Source of the DNA: Chryseobacterium bernardetii
Lineage (GTDB): Bacteria; Bacteroidota; Bacteroidia; Flavobacteriales; Weeksellaceae
Direction of reading: 5' to 3'
DNA length: 64,000 nt
Assembly: GCF_003815975.1 (NCBI RefSeq)
Contig: NZ_CP033932.1
Location: 3,515,501 to 3,579,500 of the forward strand
Positions 16,813 through 26,246 of this stretch are shown piece after piece. The notes under the pieces are model-generated. The model did no database searches and had not been told where the DNA came from. It saw only the letters and a program-made list of their open reading frames with translations. Each line of letters starts with the position of its first letter. Position 1 is the first letter of the stretch. The translations under genes and the position numbers were made by a program.

Positions 16813-17241
16813 TTATTTATCCTGCCCAATATCCAGCCGGTCAAATTTTCCTTCAGCATTCCTGTGAAATCTGAAAAATACCGGAAAAACTCCCCATTGC
16901 CCGGCTTTAAAGTTTCCGTGAATATCCTTACTGTCATTTTCAACACGGTCTATGCTGAGAAACATTTCTTTACCGAGAGCATTGGCAAAAAATGATTTAA
17001 AGTCTACCTTATTTCCGTCATCGGTCATAACCGGGTTCTCAGTGAAGAAGCCATACCAGCTTTTATCTCCTGTTTGTAAGGCTTCTATAGCTTGTTTTAC
17101 CTGAAGGTCTGTTATTTTTGATAAATCCATTGTCTGTTGCTTTTTTGAAATTGAAATTGGTTTTTCCTTAACTGCATTCTGGCCACAAGCTGTACATGAA
17201 ACACCCATAGCCAGTAATATTGTAAAATTGGAAGATGTCAT
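16813..17241 (-). CDS. Putative NTF2/SnoaL-like lipoprotein
   Basis: A 142-residue protein. The N-terminus is a short hydrophobic signal with cysteines (GVSCTACGQ) and may be a lipoprotein signal, although the lipobox is imperfect. The domain from residue ~38 (MDLSKITDLQVKQAIEAL, then GDKSWYGFF and FKAGQWGVFPVFFRFH) resembles SnoaL/NTF2-like proteins. An internal ATG at that Met would give a cytoplasmic protein of about 105 residues, so the start is uncertain. Located just downstream of a broken DoxX-like gene, it may once have been co-transcribed with it. Function is unknown. Confidence 0.65.
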   Translation of the reverse strand: MTSSNFTILLAMGVSCTACGQNAVKEKPISISKKQQTMDLSKITDLQVKQAIEALQTGDKSWYGFFTENPVMTDDGNKVDFKSFFANALGKEMFLSIDRVENDSKDIHGNFKAGQWGVFPVFFRFHRNAEGKFDRLDIGQDK

Positions 17242-17248
17242 ACCTAAG

Positions 17249-17596
17249 TTAATTTTTAAAAGGGTGTTGCAAGTAAATAATCAATAGATTTAGAAAAAGG
17301 AAAGGAAGCTCTATCAATACCCCTTTAAAATCTTTATCTGTAAGATGAAAGCAGATAATTAGTAAAATACCTGCAGCCATCAAAAAATTTCCCCATATAA
17401 AAGTTTTTGGAAATAAGATCAGGATAGAGGCAAGAATGGTAACCGCACCATTAATCATCAGTCACGTTTTATCAAAACCCCATTTCCCAAACATAGCGGT
17501 CATTTCCGGCTTTCCTGAAAACATGGCAATTCCCTGTTTGAAACCCATAAAAACAGCAGCAATAATAAGAATTGAATTCATAATTTTAAAAATCAT
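17249..17596 (-). pseudogene. DoxX-like membrane protein gene interrupted by one TGA codon
   Basis: Read on the minus strand from the ATG at 17596 (or 17581), the frame encodes MIFKIMNSILIIAAVFMGFK and continues to GKWGFDKT. It meets TGA at 17464-17462 and then resumes in the same frame with LMINGAVTILASILILFPKTFIWGNF to the stop at 17249. The whole is about 115 codons with four hydrophobic segments, like small DoxX-type membrane proteins. A single change from GGA (Gly) to TGA would explain the break. The downstream part alone is an open frame of 69 codons (17458-17249), which an automatic caller could report as a gene. Restart there or readthrough is possible but unproven. Confidence 0.7.
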
Positions 17597-17608
17597 ATCC
17601 GGTGTTTT

Positions 17609-17638
17609 TTGTATTGATTAAAAAATAATTCAATACAA
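17609..17638 (-). promoter_or_regulatory. Operator-like inverted repeat upstream of the broken gene
   Basis: TTGTATTGA (17609-17617) and TCAATACAA (17630-17638) form a perfect 9-bp inverted repeat around a 12-base spacer. It begins 12 bases upstream of the original start codon, where a regulator controlling the DoxX-like gene could bind. Confidence 0.45.
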
Positions 17639-17740
17639 ATATGCATGAAATGAATGATTTGTGTATGGTGAGTTTTTCGGATTTTTAACCTGTAGATGGC
17701 TGCCTTTTATAAACTGCTTACTTCCGGAGTATTCTAAAAG

Positions 17741-17774
17741 AAAACCACAGTTTATACAACTAAACTGTGGTTTT
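17741..17774 (-). terminator. 14-bp terminator of 17796-18209
   Basis: Arms 17741-17754 and 17761-17774 pair perfectly with a 6-base loop. On the minus strand the stem ends in TTTTCTTTT. It lies 22 bases after the stop codon. Confidence 0.8.
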
Positions 17775-17795
17775 CGATAACTAAGAACTATTTAA

Positions 17796-18209
17796 CTATA
17801 ACTCTGTTTTCAGGTAGCCAAAATGTAATACAGGTTCTTTCCCGAATAAGCACGAGAAAATGTTCTGAAACTCGTGAATATACTTACATTTGATGGAATT
17901 ACCATAAATTTTCAACCCTTCCAGTATTTTTCTGGAACTCAGGTCGATGTCATATTTGATAAATGGTTCCGGTCTTTCATACCTAATGGTCTGATCCGAA
18001 CTGTAGGTTTTTGAAAAGCCAAGTTTCTCAAGCCATTCTTCTGTTATTTTAATAGGTCTGATAGACTCTGCCGGAACTGAAATACTGTGAATATCATTTT
18101 CAATTTTAACAAAATATTCCTGCTCTATACTCTGAAAAATTTCAGTGATCGTATAAATCTGATTTTTGTACTCGACTAAGTTTTTGATTTTAAGATCTGC
18201 TACGTTCAT
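17796..18209 (-). CDS. Conserved hypothetical protein (Bacteroidota type)
   Basis: A 137-residue cytoplasmic protein. It begins MNVADLKIKNLVEYKNQIYTI, which looks like a small SH3-like barrel. Near the C-terminus it has a segment of the form K-x-Y-I-H-E-F-Q-N-I-F (residues ~114-120), a pattern often seen in short Bacteroidota proteins of unknown role. There is no signal peptide and no catalytic motif. It is monocistronic, with its own terminator. Function is not known. Confidence 0.7.
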   Translation of the reverse strand: MNVADLKIKNLVEYKNQIYTITEIFQSIEQEYFVKIENDIHSISVPAESIRPIKITEEWLEKLGFSKTYSSDQTIRYERPEPFIKYDIDLSSRKILEGLKIYGNSIKCKYIHEFQNIFSCLFGKEPVLHFGYLKTEL

Positions 18210-18406
18210 AATATTTTGAATTTTAGTGGATGATATGGTGATTTATAAAATATCAAATATTATGCCTCACATCGTATTGTAAGGCGGTGTTTCTGTGAAG
18301 AATAGGTTAAATTTTTAACAGAAAAAATTAAGAATATGTTAAAATAAAAGCATACAGCTGTTTCATTGGCTTTTTCTTATAAATAAAATGTGGTACGCGT
18401 GTGGTA

Positions 18407-19618
18407 TCAGTTTTTTTTGTTTTGGAAAGACCTGTTGGCAGTTGCCAGAAAAAGGGCAGCCACTACAGAAATAGCAAGAAAAGCAATAAAAACATTCCAG
18501 GAATAGGCGTGAAGAAGATATCCGGTACCGGTTCCCAGAATACTTGATCCAAAGTAATAGAAAAGCCAGTAAATAGAAGTTGCTGAAGATTTGCCTCTTC
18601 TGGCATAAAGAGCTGTCATCTGGCTGGCCATGGTATGGGCTGCAAAAAAAGAAAAAGTAAATAATCCAAGACCAAAAATGAGGAGGTAAAGGTTTTCTGA
18701 CAGCAATAATAAAGCACCGGCCAGCATACTGAGAATAGAACCTTTTAGAATAGTATTGGGAGGGATTCTTCTGGAAAGCCTTCCTACGGTCATGGTCCCG
18801 AAAACACCGAAGATATACATCAGGAATATAAAAGCAATAATAAAATGGCTTAAAGAAAATGGCTTGGCCTCCAGTCTGAATGTCAGATAATTATAAACAC
18901 TCACAAATACCCCCATAACAAGGGCTGCAATAAGATATAACCGAAGCATGTAAGGATTGGTGAGGAAAAACTTCATTTGTTTTACCTTAAGGTGATAATC
19001 TGTTTTCTGTGGATTGAAAAATTTGGATTCGGGAAACAGTTTCCAGAATATGACACCCAGGATCAGGCTTTCTATCCCGATTACCAGAACCGCATTACGC
19101 CAGCCTATTTCTCCGGCCAAAATAGTAGCTAGAATTCTACCGCTCATTCCGCCAATGGTATTTCCGCTAAGGTACATACTGATGGCAGCCCCAATAACCG
19201 CGGCACTTACTTCCTCCGTAAGATAGGCCAGGGCCACTGCTGAAACACCAGAAACCACAAATCCTTTAAAAACTCCGATAGCGATCAGGAGACTGAGACT
19301 TGGAATCCATGTTGAAATAATGGTTAATAAGGCAGAAGAGATTAATGAAAAAGTCATCAGCCCCTTTCTTGAATAACTGTCTGCCTTAAAGGCAAAGAAT
19401 AATAAACCCAATGCCATCCCGATGGTGGATGATGAGACCAATAGGGAAGTATCTCCAACAGATACCTTGAAATGTTCTGCAGCCATAGGCAGCATCGGCT
19501 GAAAAAGATAAAGCTGAGCAAATACCGAAAGTCCGGAAAAGAAAATACAAAGTTTTATATATCGGAAACGTTGGCTTCCCTGATCTGCTTTTTCCAATGG
19601 ATTCATGATTTTTTGCAA
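18407..19618 (-). CDS. MFS-family exporter (YnfM/arabinose-efflux-like)
   Basis: A 403-residue inner-membrane protein with about twelve hydrophobic segments. The cytoplasmic loop after helix 2 carries ADSYSRKGLM, and the matching loop after helix 8 carries VGRLSRRIPPN, the two pseudo-repeat MFS signatures. The overall character (SVFAQLYLFQPMLPMAAEHF at the start) matches the YnfM-like group of drug or sugar efflux carriers. It is monocistronic and has no adjacent regulator, so the substrate is unknown. Confidence 0.88.
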   Translation of the reverse strand: MQKIMNPLEKADQGSQRFRYIKLCIFFSGLSVFAQLYLFQPMLPMAAEHFKVSVGDTSLLVSSSTIGMALGLLFFAFKADSYSRKGLMTFSLISSALLTIISTWIPSLSLLIAIGVFKGFVVSGVSAVALAYLTEEVSAAVIGAAISMYLSGNTIGGMSGRILATILAGEIGWRNAVLVIGIESLILGVIFWKLFPESKFFNPQKTDYHLKVKQMKFFLTNPYMLRLYLIAALVMGVFVSVYNYLTFRLEAKPFSLSHFIIAFIFLMYIFGVFGTMTVGRLSRRIPPNTILKGSILSMLAGALLLLSENLYLLIFGLGLFTFSFFAAHTMASQMTALYARRGKSSATSIYWLFYYFGSSILGTGTGYLLHAYSWNVFIAFLAISVVAALFLATANRSFQNKKN

Positions 19619-19784
19619 TTATAATGCAGTGGTTTCATAGAAAATAAGGAACGGTAAATTTCCTGATTATTTTTCAATTGTAAAAATCATTATCTCAATC
19701 ATGGTGATAGGAGTTGATGATAGGATCTTGAAGGAGGAAGCAGGATAACATATTTGTAATCCTGGGCAACAACTGAACCATTCA

Positions 19785-20396
19785 TCAGTGCATCATTTCA
19801 TATACTTTGATAAGTTCTGCAATATTGGCTACATCAAGCTTCTGAAAGATCCTTTTTTTATAGGTACTTACCGTTGACATCTGAATGTTGAGTTTGTTGG
19901 CGATCTCAAGGTTACCGTTTCCATCTGCTAAAAGCTTAAAGATTTCATATTCTCTGGACGATAACTTTTCAGCTGGATTACTTTTTTTATTCTGAATGAT
20001 AAGCCCAATCAGTTCTGCCGGGTAAAAATATCCTTTTTCAATAACGGTTCGTACAGCATTTTTAATCTCTTCCTCACTGCTTTGTTTGTTCAGATAGCCT
20101 TCTGCACCTTCCCGGATATATTGTATGGCTACATCTTTATCATATCCGGAAAATACAAGGATCTTGATATTATGCTGTATAGCTTTAAGCTCTGAGATCA
20201 TTTTTTTATACTGAGTACCGGGCATATCAATATCTAAAATAATAAGACTGTACTCCTGGGATTCCAGCATTTTCTTTACTTGTCCGTAATTTTCTGCAAA
20301 ATCAATCTTAAGTTGAGGGAATCCGGATTCCAGGACCAACGCGGTACCTGCCCTGACTACATAGTGATCATCAGCAATTAAAATTCTTTCATTCAT
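19785..20396 (-). CDS. NarL/FixJ-type response regulator
   Basis: A 203-residue regulator. The receiver domain has the acidic pair in IADDH, phosphoacceptor Asp55 in LIILDIDMPG, and Lys in EGYLNKQ. Residues ~140-200 form a LuxR-type HTH (LSSREYEIFKLLADGNGNLEIA, then STVSTYKKRIFQKL). Its start codon lies 6 bases after the stop of the large sensor kinase, forming a two-gene operon. Targets are unknown. Confidence 0.93.
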   Translation of the reverse strand: MNERILIADDHYVVRAGTALVLESGFPQLKIDFAENYGQVKKMLESQEYSLIILDIDMPGTQYKKMISELKAIQHNIKILVFSGYDKDVAIQYIREGAEGYLNKQSSEEEIKNAVRTVIEKGYFYPAELIGLIIQNKKSNPAEKLSSREYEIFKLLADGNGNLEIANKLNIQMSTVSTYKKRIFQKLDVANIAELIKVYEMMH

Positions 20397-20402
20397 AGTA
20401 AA

Positions 20403-23396
20403 TTAGTTTTTATTGAGCATTAATTCCACAATTGTTCCCTGAGGCTGGTTATGACTAAAACTTATTTCAGCATTTATTTTTTTTACCAAATGAATAACCA
20501 TGTGCAGCCCAAGGCCTTTTCCTTTAAAACTTGGAGTCTCCAGTTTAGGGTTTTTGAATAAATTCATGTACATATTAATTTGTTCATCCGGCATACCCGC
20601 TCCCGTATCAGAGACTGTTATGATAGTTTTCTGATCAATTTCTATTGCGTTAAGTTGTATTTCCCCATCAAAAGTATTTTTTACTGCGTTATCAAGAATA
20701 TTATGGATAATAGCGGTTAAAATACTTTCATTAACATTGGAGTACACATTGTTCTCCGCAATATTGATAATCTTTGTTCCTCTTTCTTTCGCAATTTCAC
20801 AGAAAAGTTTTTTCTTGATCTCCAAAATCCTGTTCACCAGATATTCTTCTTCTTCAAAAATATTTTCTGCTTTATAAAGTTCAGTATATTCTTTCAAGTT
20901 CAGGGTAAACTGATAAAGCTGTTCAGAAGATTTATAAATACTGTCAAAATACTTCTTCTGGAGCTCAAGATCATCAGATTCATGAAGTTTCTGGGAAAGC
21001 ATTGCAATAAATCTTATAGGAGTGGTAATATCATGGCTAATGGTCTCCACCAGTTTTTTCTGATATTCAGTTTCCTTTCTTAAATCACTTTTTACCACTT
21101 CAAGATTCAGAGAAGTTTCCTTTAACTCAGAATTCTTATTGTGGACAATCTGTTTCAGAACTCTGTTTTTTATTCTTAAAAAATTGGTCATTAGCTGAAC
21201 AATTATAATGATGATAAGTAAAATAACAACAGACGCAGAAACCCGGAACAGCAGTGTCTGGTAAAAAAATGGCTGAATTTTAAATCGGATGGATTTTTGG
21301 ACAAATTGACCGTCCGGAGAAACTAACATTCTTACACTCAGGGTATAGTCTCCGGGTTCCAGATTGCTGATGCTGTACTTCAGCTCTTTTCCTGTAGTAA
21401 CAGATTCCCATTCTGAGTTTTCCTTCCCGGATATTTTAGCTTCTAAATAAAGGTTTTCAAGATTAGAATAATAAGGAATGTCAATAAAAATCTCTGCTGT
21501 TTTATAATTGTTTTGAAGGGTAAGGGTATGATGAAAATACTGAGGCTCAGAATTTCCGATTTTTACTCTTTCTATGTAAATCCTGCTGGCGTCCGGATAA
21601 AAAGTTTTGACGCTGTCCGGATTGAAAAATACAAACCCGTCCATTGATGGAAAAACAAAATCACCATTTTCCAGTGCATAGGCGTTCGGCTGTGAACTTC
21701 CATTGAATTCATTCGTAAGGAAGCCATCCCTCTTAGTAAAACGATAATAATATACCGGTCTTTTCCCATCCTGTGCATACTGAAGCAGCTGCTTTTTAGG
21801 GACTTTGAAAAGTCCGTTATTGGAAGATATCCAATAGAAGCCTTTTCTGTCTTCCAGAATATAATGCGCAGACATAAGATGGTTACTTCTGTCAGTCGGC
21901 ATTTTAATGAGCTTTCTGTTTCTGAGAAGATAAAAACCGCTCTTATTCGTCATCACCCATATAAGGTTATCCTTTGTTCTGATAATGCTTTTAACATGGA
22001 TGTTTTTGTGAATAGGAGTAATGGTTTTGCTGCCTAACACTACAGAATACAGACCGTCATTGTTGCCCACCAGAATCTCATTATCACTGTACTGAAAGAA
22101 AGTATTGACAAAACTATTAAACTCATAGGTATAGTCCGGCCTTGAAAATGTATCCTCTTTAAAAATCTGGAGCTGGCTCTTTGAAGAATCCGAAAACGAA
22201 GCTCCATAAAGATTTCCACTCTGTAAGAAAGCCTGGAATCCCTGTTTTATAAAAGTAGAATCCTTTCTTTTATAACCGGAATTCTTATAGAATTTAATAA
22301 TGCTGCTTCTTTTCCGGATCAGGATGTTTCCCGCCTTGTCATACATCATCAGATAATTGTCATTATTACCAAAAGGATATTTCTTCACAATTCCATCCCT
22401 GCTGAATTCTGTTCCGTCTTCCGCAATAATGGTATTCTTGCTGAAGGATAGGGAAGCATAGTAAACATTGTTGGAGAAATCTTCTTTTTTCTTGGCTACA
22501 TAGAAATCAGAGAGCTTCAGAACATTTAACCCGTTATTCAGGGTGCCCAGATAAAGCTTGTTAAATTTCCATCCATAAAACATAGAACAATAAGAGTGAC
22601 TTCCTATTTCGTTGTATTTTACAAGGAATTTAAGTGAAGGTTTATTGGAGTTTCCTGTCACAATGTAAATATCATTATGATTGATAACAAAGGTCTGATT
22701 CGTAATCTGCTGCCAATAAATTCTTGTATTAGGATCATTAAAAAGATTCGGTTCATCCTGAACAGAAACTTTTCCGTTATCAATAGAATATGTTTTTCTG
22801 TGTTTTATATCATTAATGAATAGAACTTCATTGAATACGAACATATTGTTCAGATCTTTATTGGAAAAAGGAATGGATATTTTTGTTTCCTTTCCTTTAC
22901 TATCCTTATAAATGATGAGATTCTTCTCACTAAAGCTATAAGTTGAATTTTTTAGTTTTACAAAGTATTGGATATCATTGTAAAAATTACAGGCCAGAAT
23001 GTTGTTTGCCACCCTGTGTATAAATTCATTTCCCGTTGTAAAAGTTATTTTATCACTGCTGTGAAGTTGTGTCAGCTTTGGGAACCTGTTTTTAATAATA
23101 ACCTTGTTCTCCTGGAAATCATTAAGAACTGTAATGCTGTCCTGAGAAGAATCACCAATAAATTCACCAAAGTGAAGATTGTTGATTTTGAAATTATTGA
23201 ACGTAATGAAGGAACTCCCGTCGTACCGTACAAGTCCGTTTTCAGTGGAGATCCAGATAAAGCCATACTTATCCTTAACAATAGCCTTCGCACTGCTTTG
23301 CGGAAGGCCGTTGTCAATATTATACCAGGTAGATGTATAGCGCTGTCCGTATATGTTGAAATATAAGCAAGTAAAAAACAATGCCCAAACTCTCAT
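20403..23396 (-). CDS. Propeller-type (hybrid-like) sensor histidine kinase
   Basis: A 997-residue sensor. A signal peptide or first helix is followed by a large periplasmic region. WYNIDNGLPQSSAKAIVKDKYGFIWI at residues ~24-50 is the first of several two-component-regulator-propeller repeats, and a Y_Y_Y-like immunoglobulin domain precedes a transmembrane helix (VSASVVILLIIIIIVQLM). The cytoplasmic kinase has the H box with His788 in ETISHDITTP, and the G boxes SDTGAGMP and GKGLGLHMV. It lacks the receiver and AraC domains of classical polysaccharide-utilisation hybrids. The response regulator is the separate downstream gene. The ligand is unknown and no glycan-degradation cluster adjoins it. 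Confidence 0.9.
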   Translation of the reverse strand: MRVWALFFTCLYFNIYGQRYTSTWYNIDNGLPQSSAKAIVKDKYGFIWISTENGLVRYDGSSFITFNNFKINNLHFGEFIGDSSQDSITVLNDFQENKVIIKNRFPKLTQLHSSDKITFTTGNEFIHRVANNILACNFYNDIQYFVKLKNSTYSFSEKNLIIYKDSKGKETKISIPFSNKDLNNMFVFNEVLFINDIKHRKTYSIDNGKVSVQDEPNLFNDPNTRIYWQQITNQTFVINHNDIYIVTGNSNKPSLKFLVKYNEIGSHSYCSMFYGWKFNKLYLGTLNNGLNVLKLSDFYVAKKKEDFSNNVYYASLSFSKNTIIAEDGTEFSRDGIVKKYPFGNNDNYLMMYDKAGNILIRKRSSIIKFYKNSGYKRKDSTFIKQGFQAFLQSGNLYGASFSDSSKSQLQIFKEDTFSRPDYTYEFNSFVNTFFQYSDNEILVGNNDGLYSVVLGSKTITPIHKNIHVKSIIRTKDNLIWVMTNKSGFYLLRNRKLIKMPTDRSNHLMSAHYILEDRKGFYWISSNNGLFKVPKKQLLQYAQDGKRPVYYYRFTKRDGFLTNEFNGSSQPNAYALENGDFVFPSMDGFVFFNPDSVKTFYPDASRIYIERVKIGNSEPQYFHHTLTLQNNYKTAEIFIDIPYYSNLENLYLEAKISGKENSEWESVTTGKELKYSISNLEPGDYTLSVRMLVSPDGQFVQKSIRFKIQPFFYQTLLFRVSASVVILLIIIIIVQLMTNFLRIKNRVLKQIVHNKNSELKETSLNLEVVKSDLRKETEYQKKLVETISHDITTPIRFIAMLSQKLHESDDLELQKKYFDSIYKSSEQLYQFTLNLKEYTELYKAENIFEEEEYLVNRILEIKKKLFCEIAKERGTKIINIAENNVYSNVNESILTAIIHNILDNAVKNTFDGEIQLNAIEIDQKTIITVSDTGAGMPDEQINMYMNLFKNPKLETPSFKGKGLGLHMVIHLVKKINAEISFSHNQPQGTIVELMLNKN

Positions 23397-23959
23397 GCAA
23401 AACTGATCTGTGTCTCTTGCTAAAGCAAAAAACGGTTAATAATAGTTTTTGTACAAGTCGAAGTTTTTTTAGGTAGGAACGATTGGAAATAAATTTTTGT
23501 CATTAATTTTTTGGCTCTGTGTTTTTAAGTATTAAAATGGTTTTCGTTTGATGGTGTAAAAATAATGAAATTATACAGATAAATCAGCATATTTCTAGGT
23601 GTTTTATTATGAGTTTTGTCGGTATTTGTTGATAATAGCATTGATAATAGTCTATTGTTTTGTAGTAATATTTCTACACCGGGTGATAATTATTTGAAAA
23701 TAATGACTGTAATAAGGCTTCTTACTGTCTTAATTTGTTTTTAATAAAGTTCAATTTCTATGAAATTCGGGTATCTTCTAAGAGCAGCAGAAAAAATATG
23801 GAAGAGGAATTGTTAAAATTTACTCTTGAAACACAAGAAGATAAATAGCGCTGAATGTTTTTTTTAAAATCTAATGAAATATTGCTGATGGCTTTTGTTC
23901 ACTAGGTTTTTTGTAGTAAAAGTTTTACAAAAATATGATCTTTATTCTACAGCTATTTT
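23397..23959. other. AT-rich divergent intergenic region
   Basis: This stretch upstream of the sensor kinase has no supported gene. Short open frames here lack any recognisable feature. The promoter-terminator unit that follows at 23960-24105 is reported separately. Confidence 0.4.
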
Positions 23960-24105
23960 TTGACCGGGTATAGCAGGCTGCTTACTTTTGCAAACAGTTC
24001 CCGCACAGATGAAAAGAAGCTTTTTGCCAACAATAAAGGTTCTAAGAACACAAACGATTTATCTCAAGAAAACAAATGTCTCTTCGGGAGATCTTTCGTT
24101 TTTAT
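23960..24105 (+). ncRNA. Small RNA candidate: promoter plus terminator without a gene
   Basis: A very good Bacteroidota promoter is present: TTG at 23960-23962, a 20-base spacer, and TACTTTTG at 23983-23990. About 80 bases later there is a terminator-like hairpin with arms about 24069-24082 and 24088-24102, a TTCGG loop, some bulges, and a run of T at 24099-24103. The predicted transcript runs from about 23997 to 24105. No convincing reading frame lies inside. It may be an independent sRNA or an attenuated leader for the AraC-type gene at 24209. Confidence 0.5.
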
Positions 24106-24208
24106 TGCAAAATAATTACATTTATAATTGCCCGAAAAGTTCACCATGTAGATTTTAATTCGTATTTTTAATTTTATAATTTTAATTAATTATAAATGCA
24201 AAAACAAG

Positions 24209-24568
24209 ATGAAAAGAAGTGAAGAAATTACCCGTCAGTATTTTGATTTTTTAGAAAATCATATTCAGCAAGTGATTTCGGGAGAGGTGTCTGATTTTAT
24301 GGAACTCAATGAAATTGCCGGGCAGCTTGCCGTTTCCCACAAGCATCTGTCCGATACTGTTAAAAAAGAAATAGGTCAGCATCCCTGTTACTTTTATGAT
24401 GGGCAAATTATCCGGCGAGCCAAACAAATGTTAACCGATTCAGACCTTCCTGTAGCAGAAATTGCCCGGATGTTTACTTATGATCCCTCCAATTTTTCGA
24501 AATTTTTTAAGAAAATGACTGGCGAAACCCCAGGCCATTTCAGGAAGTCCTCTAAATGTAAGTTTTAA
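24209..24568 (+). CDS. AraC-family HTH-only transcription factor
   Basis: A 119-residue protein consisting essentially of an AraC-type double helix-turn-helix. The first HTH is LNEIAGQLAVSHKHLSDTVKKEIGQ and the second LPVAEIARMFTYDPSNFSKF, ending KKMTGETPGHFRKS. There is no ligand-binding or membrane domain, so it is a minimal family member whose activity may depend on its own expression level. It follows the promoter-terminator unit by about 100 bases. Targets are unknown. Confidence 0.88.
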   Translation: MKRSEEITRQYFDFLENHIQQVISGEVSDFMELNEIAGQLAVSHKHLSDTVKKEIGQHPCYFYDGQIIRRAKQMLTDSDLPVAEIARMFTYDPSNFSKFFKKMTGETPGHFRKSSKCKF

Positions 24569-24971
24569 AGCCTTTTTGAGTGCAGGGAGAATATTTTTCA
24601 CTGTGTCAATCAATATAAAATGCATCGTGAAAAACTTTGCAGATTATAGGAGTATTTGATGGATTAATTAATGCGAAAAATAATTATTTATAAATGAGAT
24701 TGTTATGCAAAATAATTATAATTTTTTGTTTTTTATTAATCAATATTGTTTTATTGTTTGCTTTTTTTTATTAAATTTAGATAAGAAAAACTAAATAATT
24801 TAATTACCACAGGAAAATATTCAAGGTTACAGATTTATGAGTTATTTGGTTTCCAGCAACTAAGGGAAAATTATTGTGTCATTAATAATAATTTAATCTT
24901 TTAAGCAAGCTAAAGCCTTCTAAAATAGCTATATATTTGCTCCTTATAAACCACAACAAACAAGATTAAGG
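24569..24971 (+). other. Intergenic region containing the promoter of 24972
   Basis: No gene was seen. A TATATTTG box (24932-24939) lies 32 bases before the ATG of the alpha-oxoamine synthase gene and matches the Bacteroidota -7 consensus; no TTG -33 element is obvious. Confidence 0.5.
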
Positions 24972-26246
24972 ATGAGCATCAATTTCACAACAGCAACATT
25001 TAGGGATTTTGAGAATATCCCAGACTTTGACATCGTTAAAAGAGCTGAAATATTTTATGATTTTTTAGACTATATGAAATCAAACGGGCATATGAATTAC
25101 AGATTGAAGAATAATTCAGGATGTAGTTCTGTGATGAATGTAGATATAGGAGGTAAACCAAATGATTTTGTAAGTTTTGTCTCCAATGATTATCTTGGTT
25201 TTACACAGCACCCGAAAGTGAAACAGGCAGCAATTGAAGGAATACAGAAATATGGAACCGGAGCAGGAGCATCACCCCTTATTGGTGGGCATTTTGTTTT
25301 TCATGATGATCTTGAAAAAAAGATTTCTTCTTTTTTTGGGAGAAAACAGGAAGAAGCTGTCATATTTACAACAGGATATACTGCTAATAGTGCAACACTT
25401 CAGATTTTATTGCAAAAAGAAGATATTGCTATTATAGATATGGCCGTGCACGCCAGTGTACATGAAGGATGTGCTTTTACCAATACAAAAACATTTCCTC
25501 ATAATAATTTGGATGCTTTGGAACACATTTTGAAGACATCAGAAGATAAATTCCGTACAAAGCTGGTTATCATTGATGGGATTTATTCGCAGGATGGTGA
25601 TGTATCTCCTTTGAAAGACATCTATAATTTGGTGAAAAAATACAATGCCTATTTAATGGTAGATGATGCTCATGGTGTGGGAATTTTGGGCGAAACAGGA
25701 AGAGGAGCGTTGGAAGAAGCAGGGTTAATGGATAAAGTAGATTTTATTACAGGAACATTCAGTAAAACCTTTGGAAATGTTGGAGGTTATGTGATTTGTG
25801 ATAAAAAAATGGCAGCTTTTATAAGATTTCAGTCCCGCCAGCAGATATTTTCTGCTACAGCTCCACCATCTACTATGGGGATCATTAAAGCAATTGAGCT
25901 TGTAGATGAAGAGCCTATGTGGCGTCTGAAGCTTTGGGAAAATATAAATTACTTTAAAAAAGGATTGAATGATATAGGATTAGATACAGGAAATACCTGT
26001 TCCGCAATTGTTCCGGTGAAAATAGGTGATCCTAATATAACCGGGGATGTAGGAAAGCTTCTTATAGAGCACGGTGTTTACACTAATCCCATATTATATC
26101 CGGCAGTAGCGAGGAAAGATGCTAGAATCAGAATGGCTGTAATGGCCACTCATGAGAGAAAACATTTAGACAAAACGCTAAATGCATTTGAAGATATCAA
26201 TAATAAATTGCATATTGCAAAAAAATTTAATAACAACCATGCCTAG
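24972..26246 (+). CDS. Alpha-oxoamine synthase (serine palmitoyl- or cysteate acyltransferase-like)
   Basis: A 424-residue PLP enzyme of the alpha-oxoamine synthase family. Motifs include NDYLGFTQHP, GTGAGASPLIGG, the VDDAHGVGILG block with His234, and the Schiff-base Lys265 in GTFSKTFGN. Family members condense an acyl-CoA with an amino acid. In this lineage the candidate reactions are serine palmitoyltransferase (sphingolipids), cysteate acyltransferase (capnine/sulfobacin sulfonolipids), AONS (biotin) or KBL (threonine catabolism). No biotin genes are adjacent, and the long N-terminal extension argues for a lipid role, which remains inference. The gene overlaps the following TetR gene by 8 bases, so the two are co-expressed. 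Confidence 0.85.
   Translation: MSINFTTATFRDFENIPDFDIVKRAEIFYDFLDYMKSNGHMNYRLKNNSGCSSVMNVDIGGKPNDFVSFVSNDYLGFTQHPKVKQAAIEGIQKYGTGAGASPLIGGHFVFHDDLEKKISSFFGRKQEEAVIFTTGYTANSATLQILLQKEDIAIIDMAVHASVHEGCAFTNTKTFPHNNLDALEHILKTSEDKFRTKLVIIDGIYSQDGDVSPLKDIYNLVKKYNAYLMVDDAHGVGILGETGRGALEEAGLMDKVDFITGTFSKTFGNVGGYVICDKKMAAFIRFQSRQQIFSATAPPSTMGIIKAIELVDEEPMWRLKLWENINYFKKGLNDIGLDTGNTCSAIVPVKIGDPNITGDVGKLLIEHGVYTNPILYPAVARKDARIRMAVMATHERKHLDKTLNAFEDINNKLHIAKKFNNNHA

Noticed and set aside
24009..24158. 49-codon open frame starting MKRSFLPTIK within the sRNA candidate region
   Set aside because: It runs through the terminator-like hairpin and has no recognisable features.
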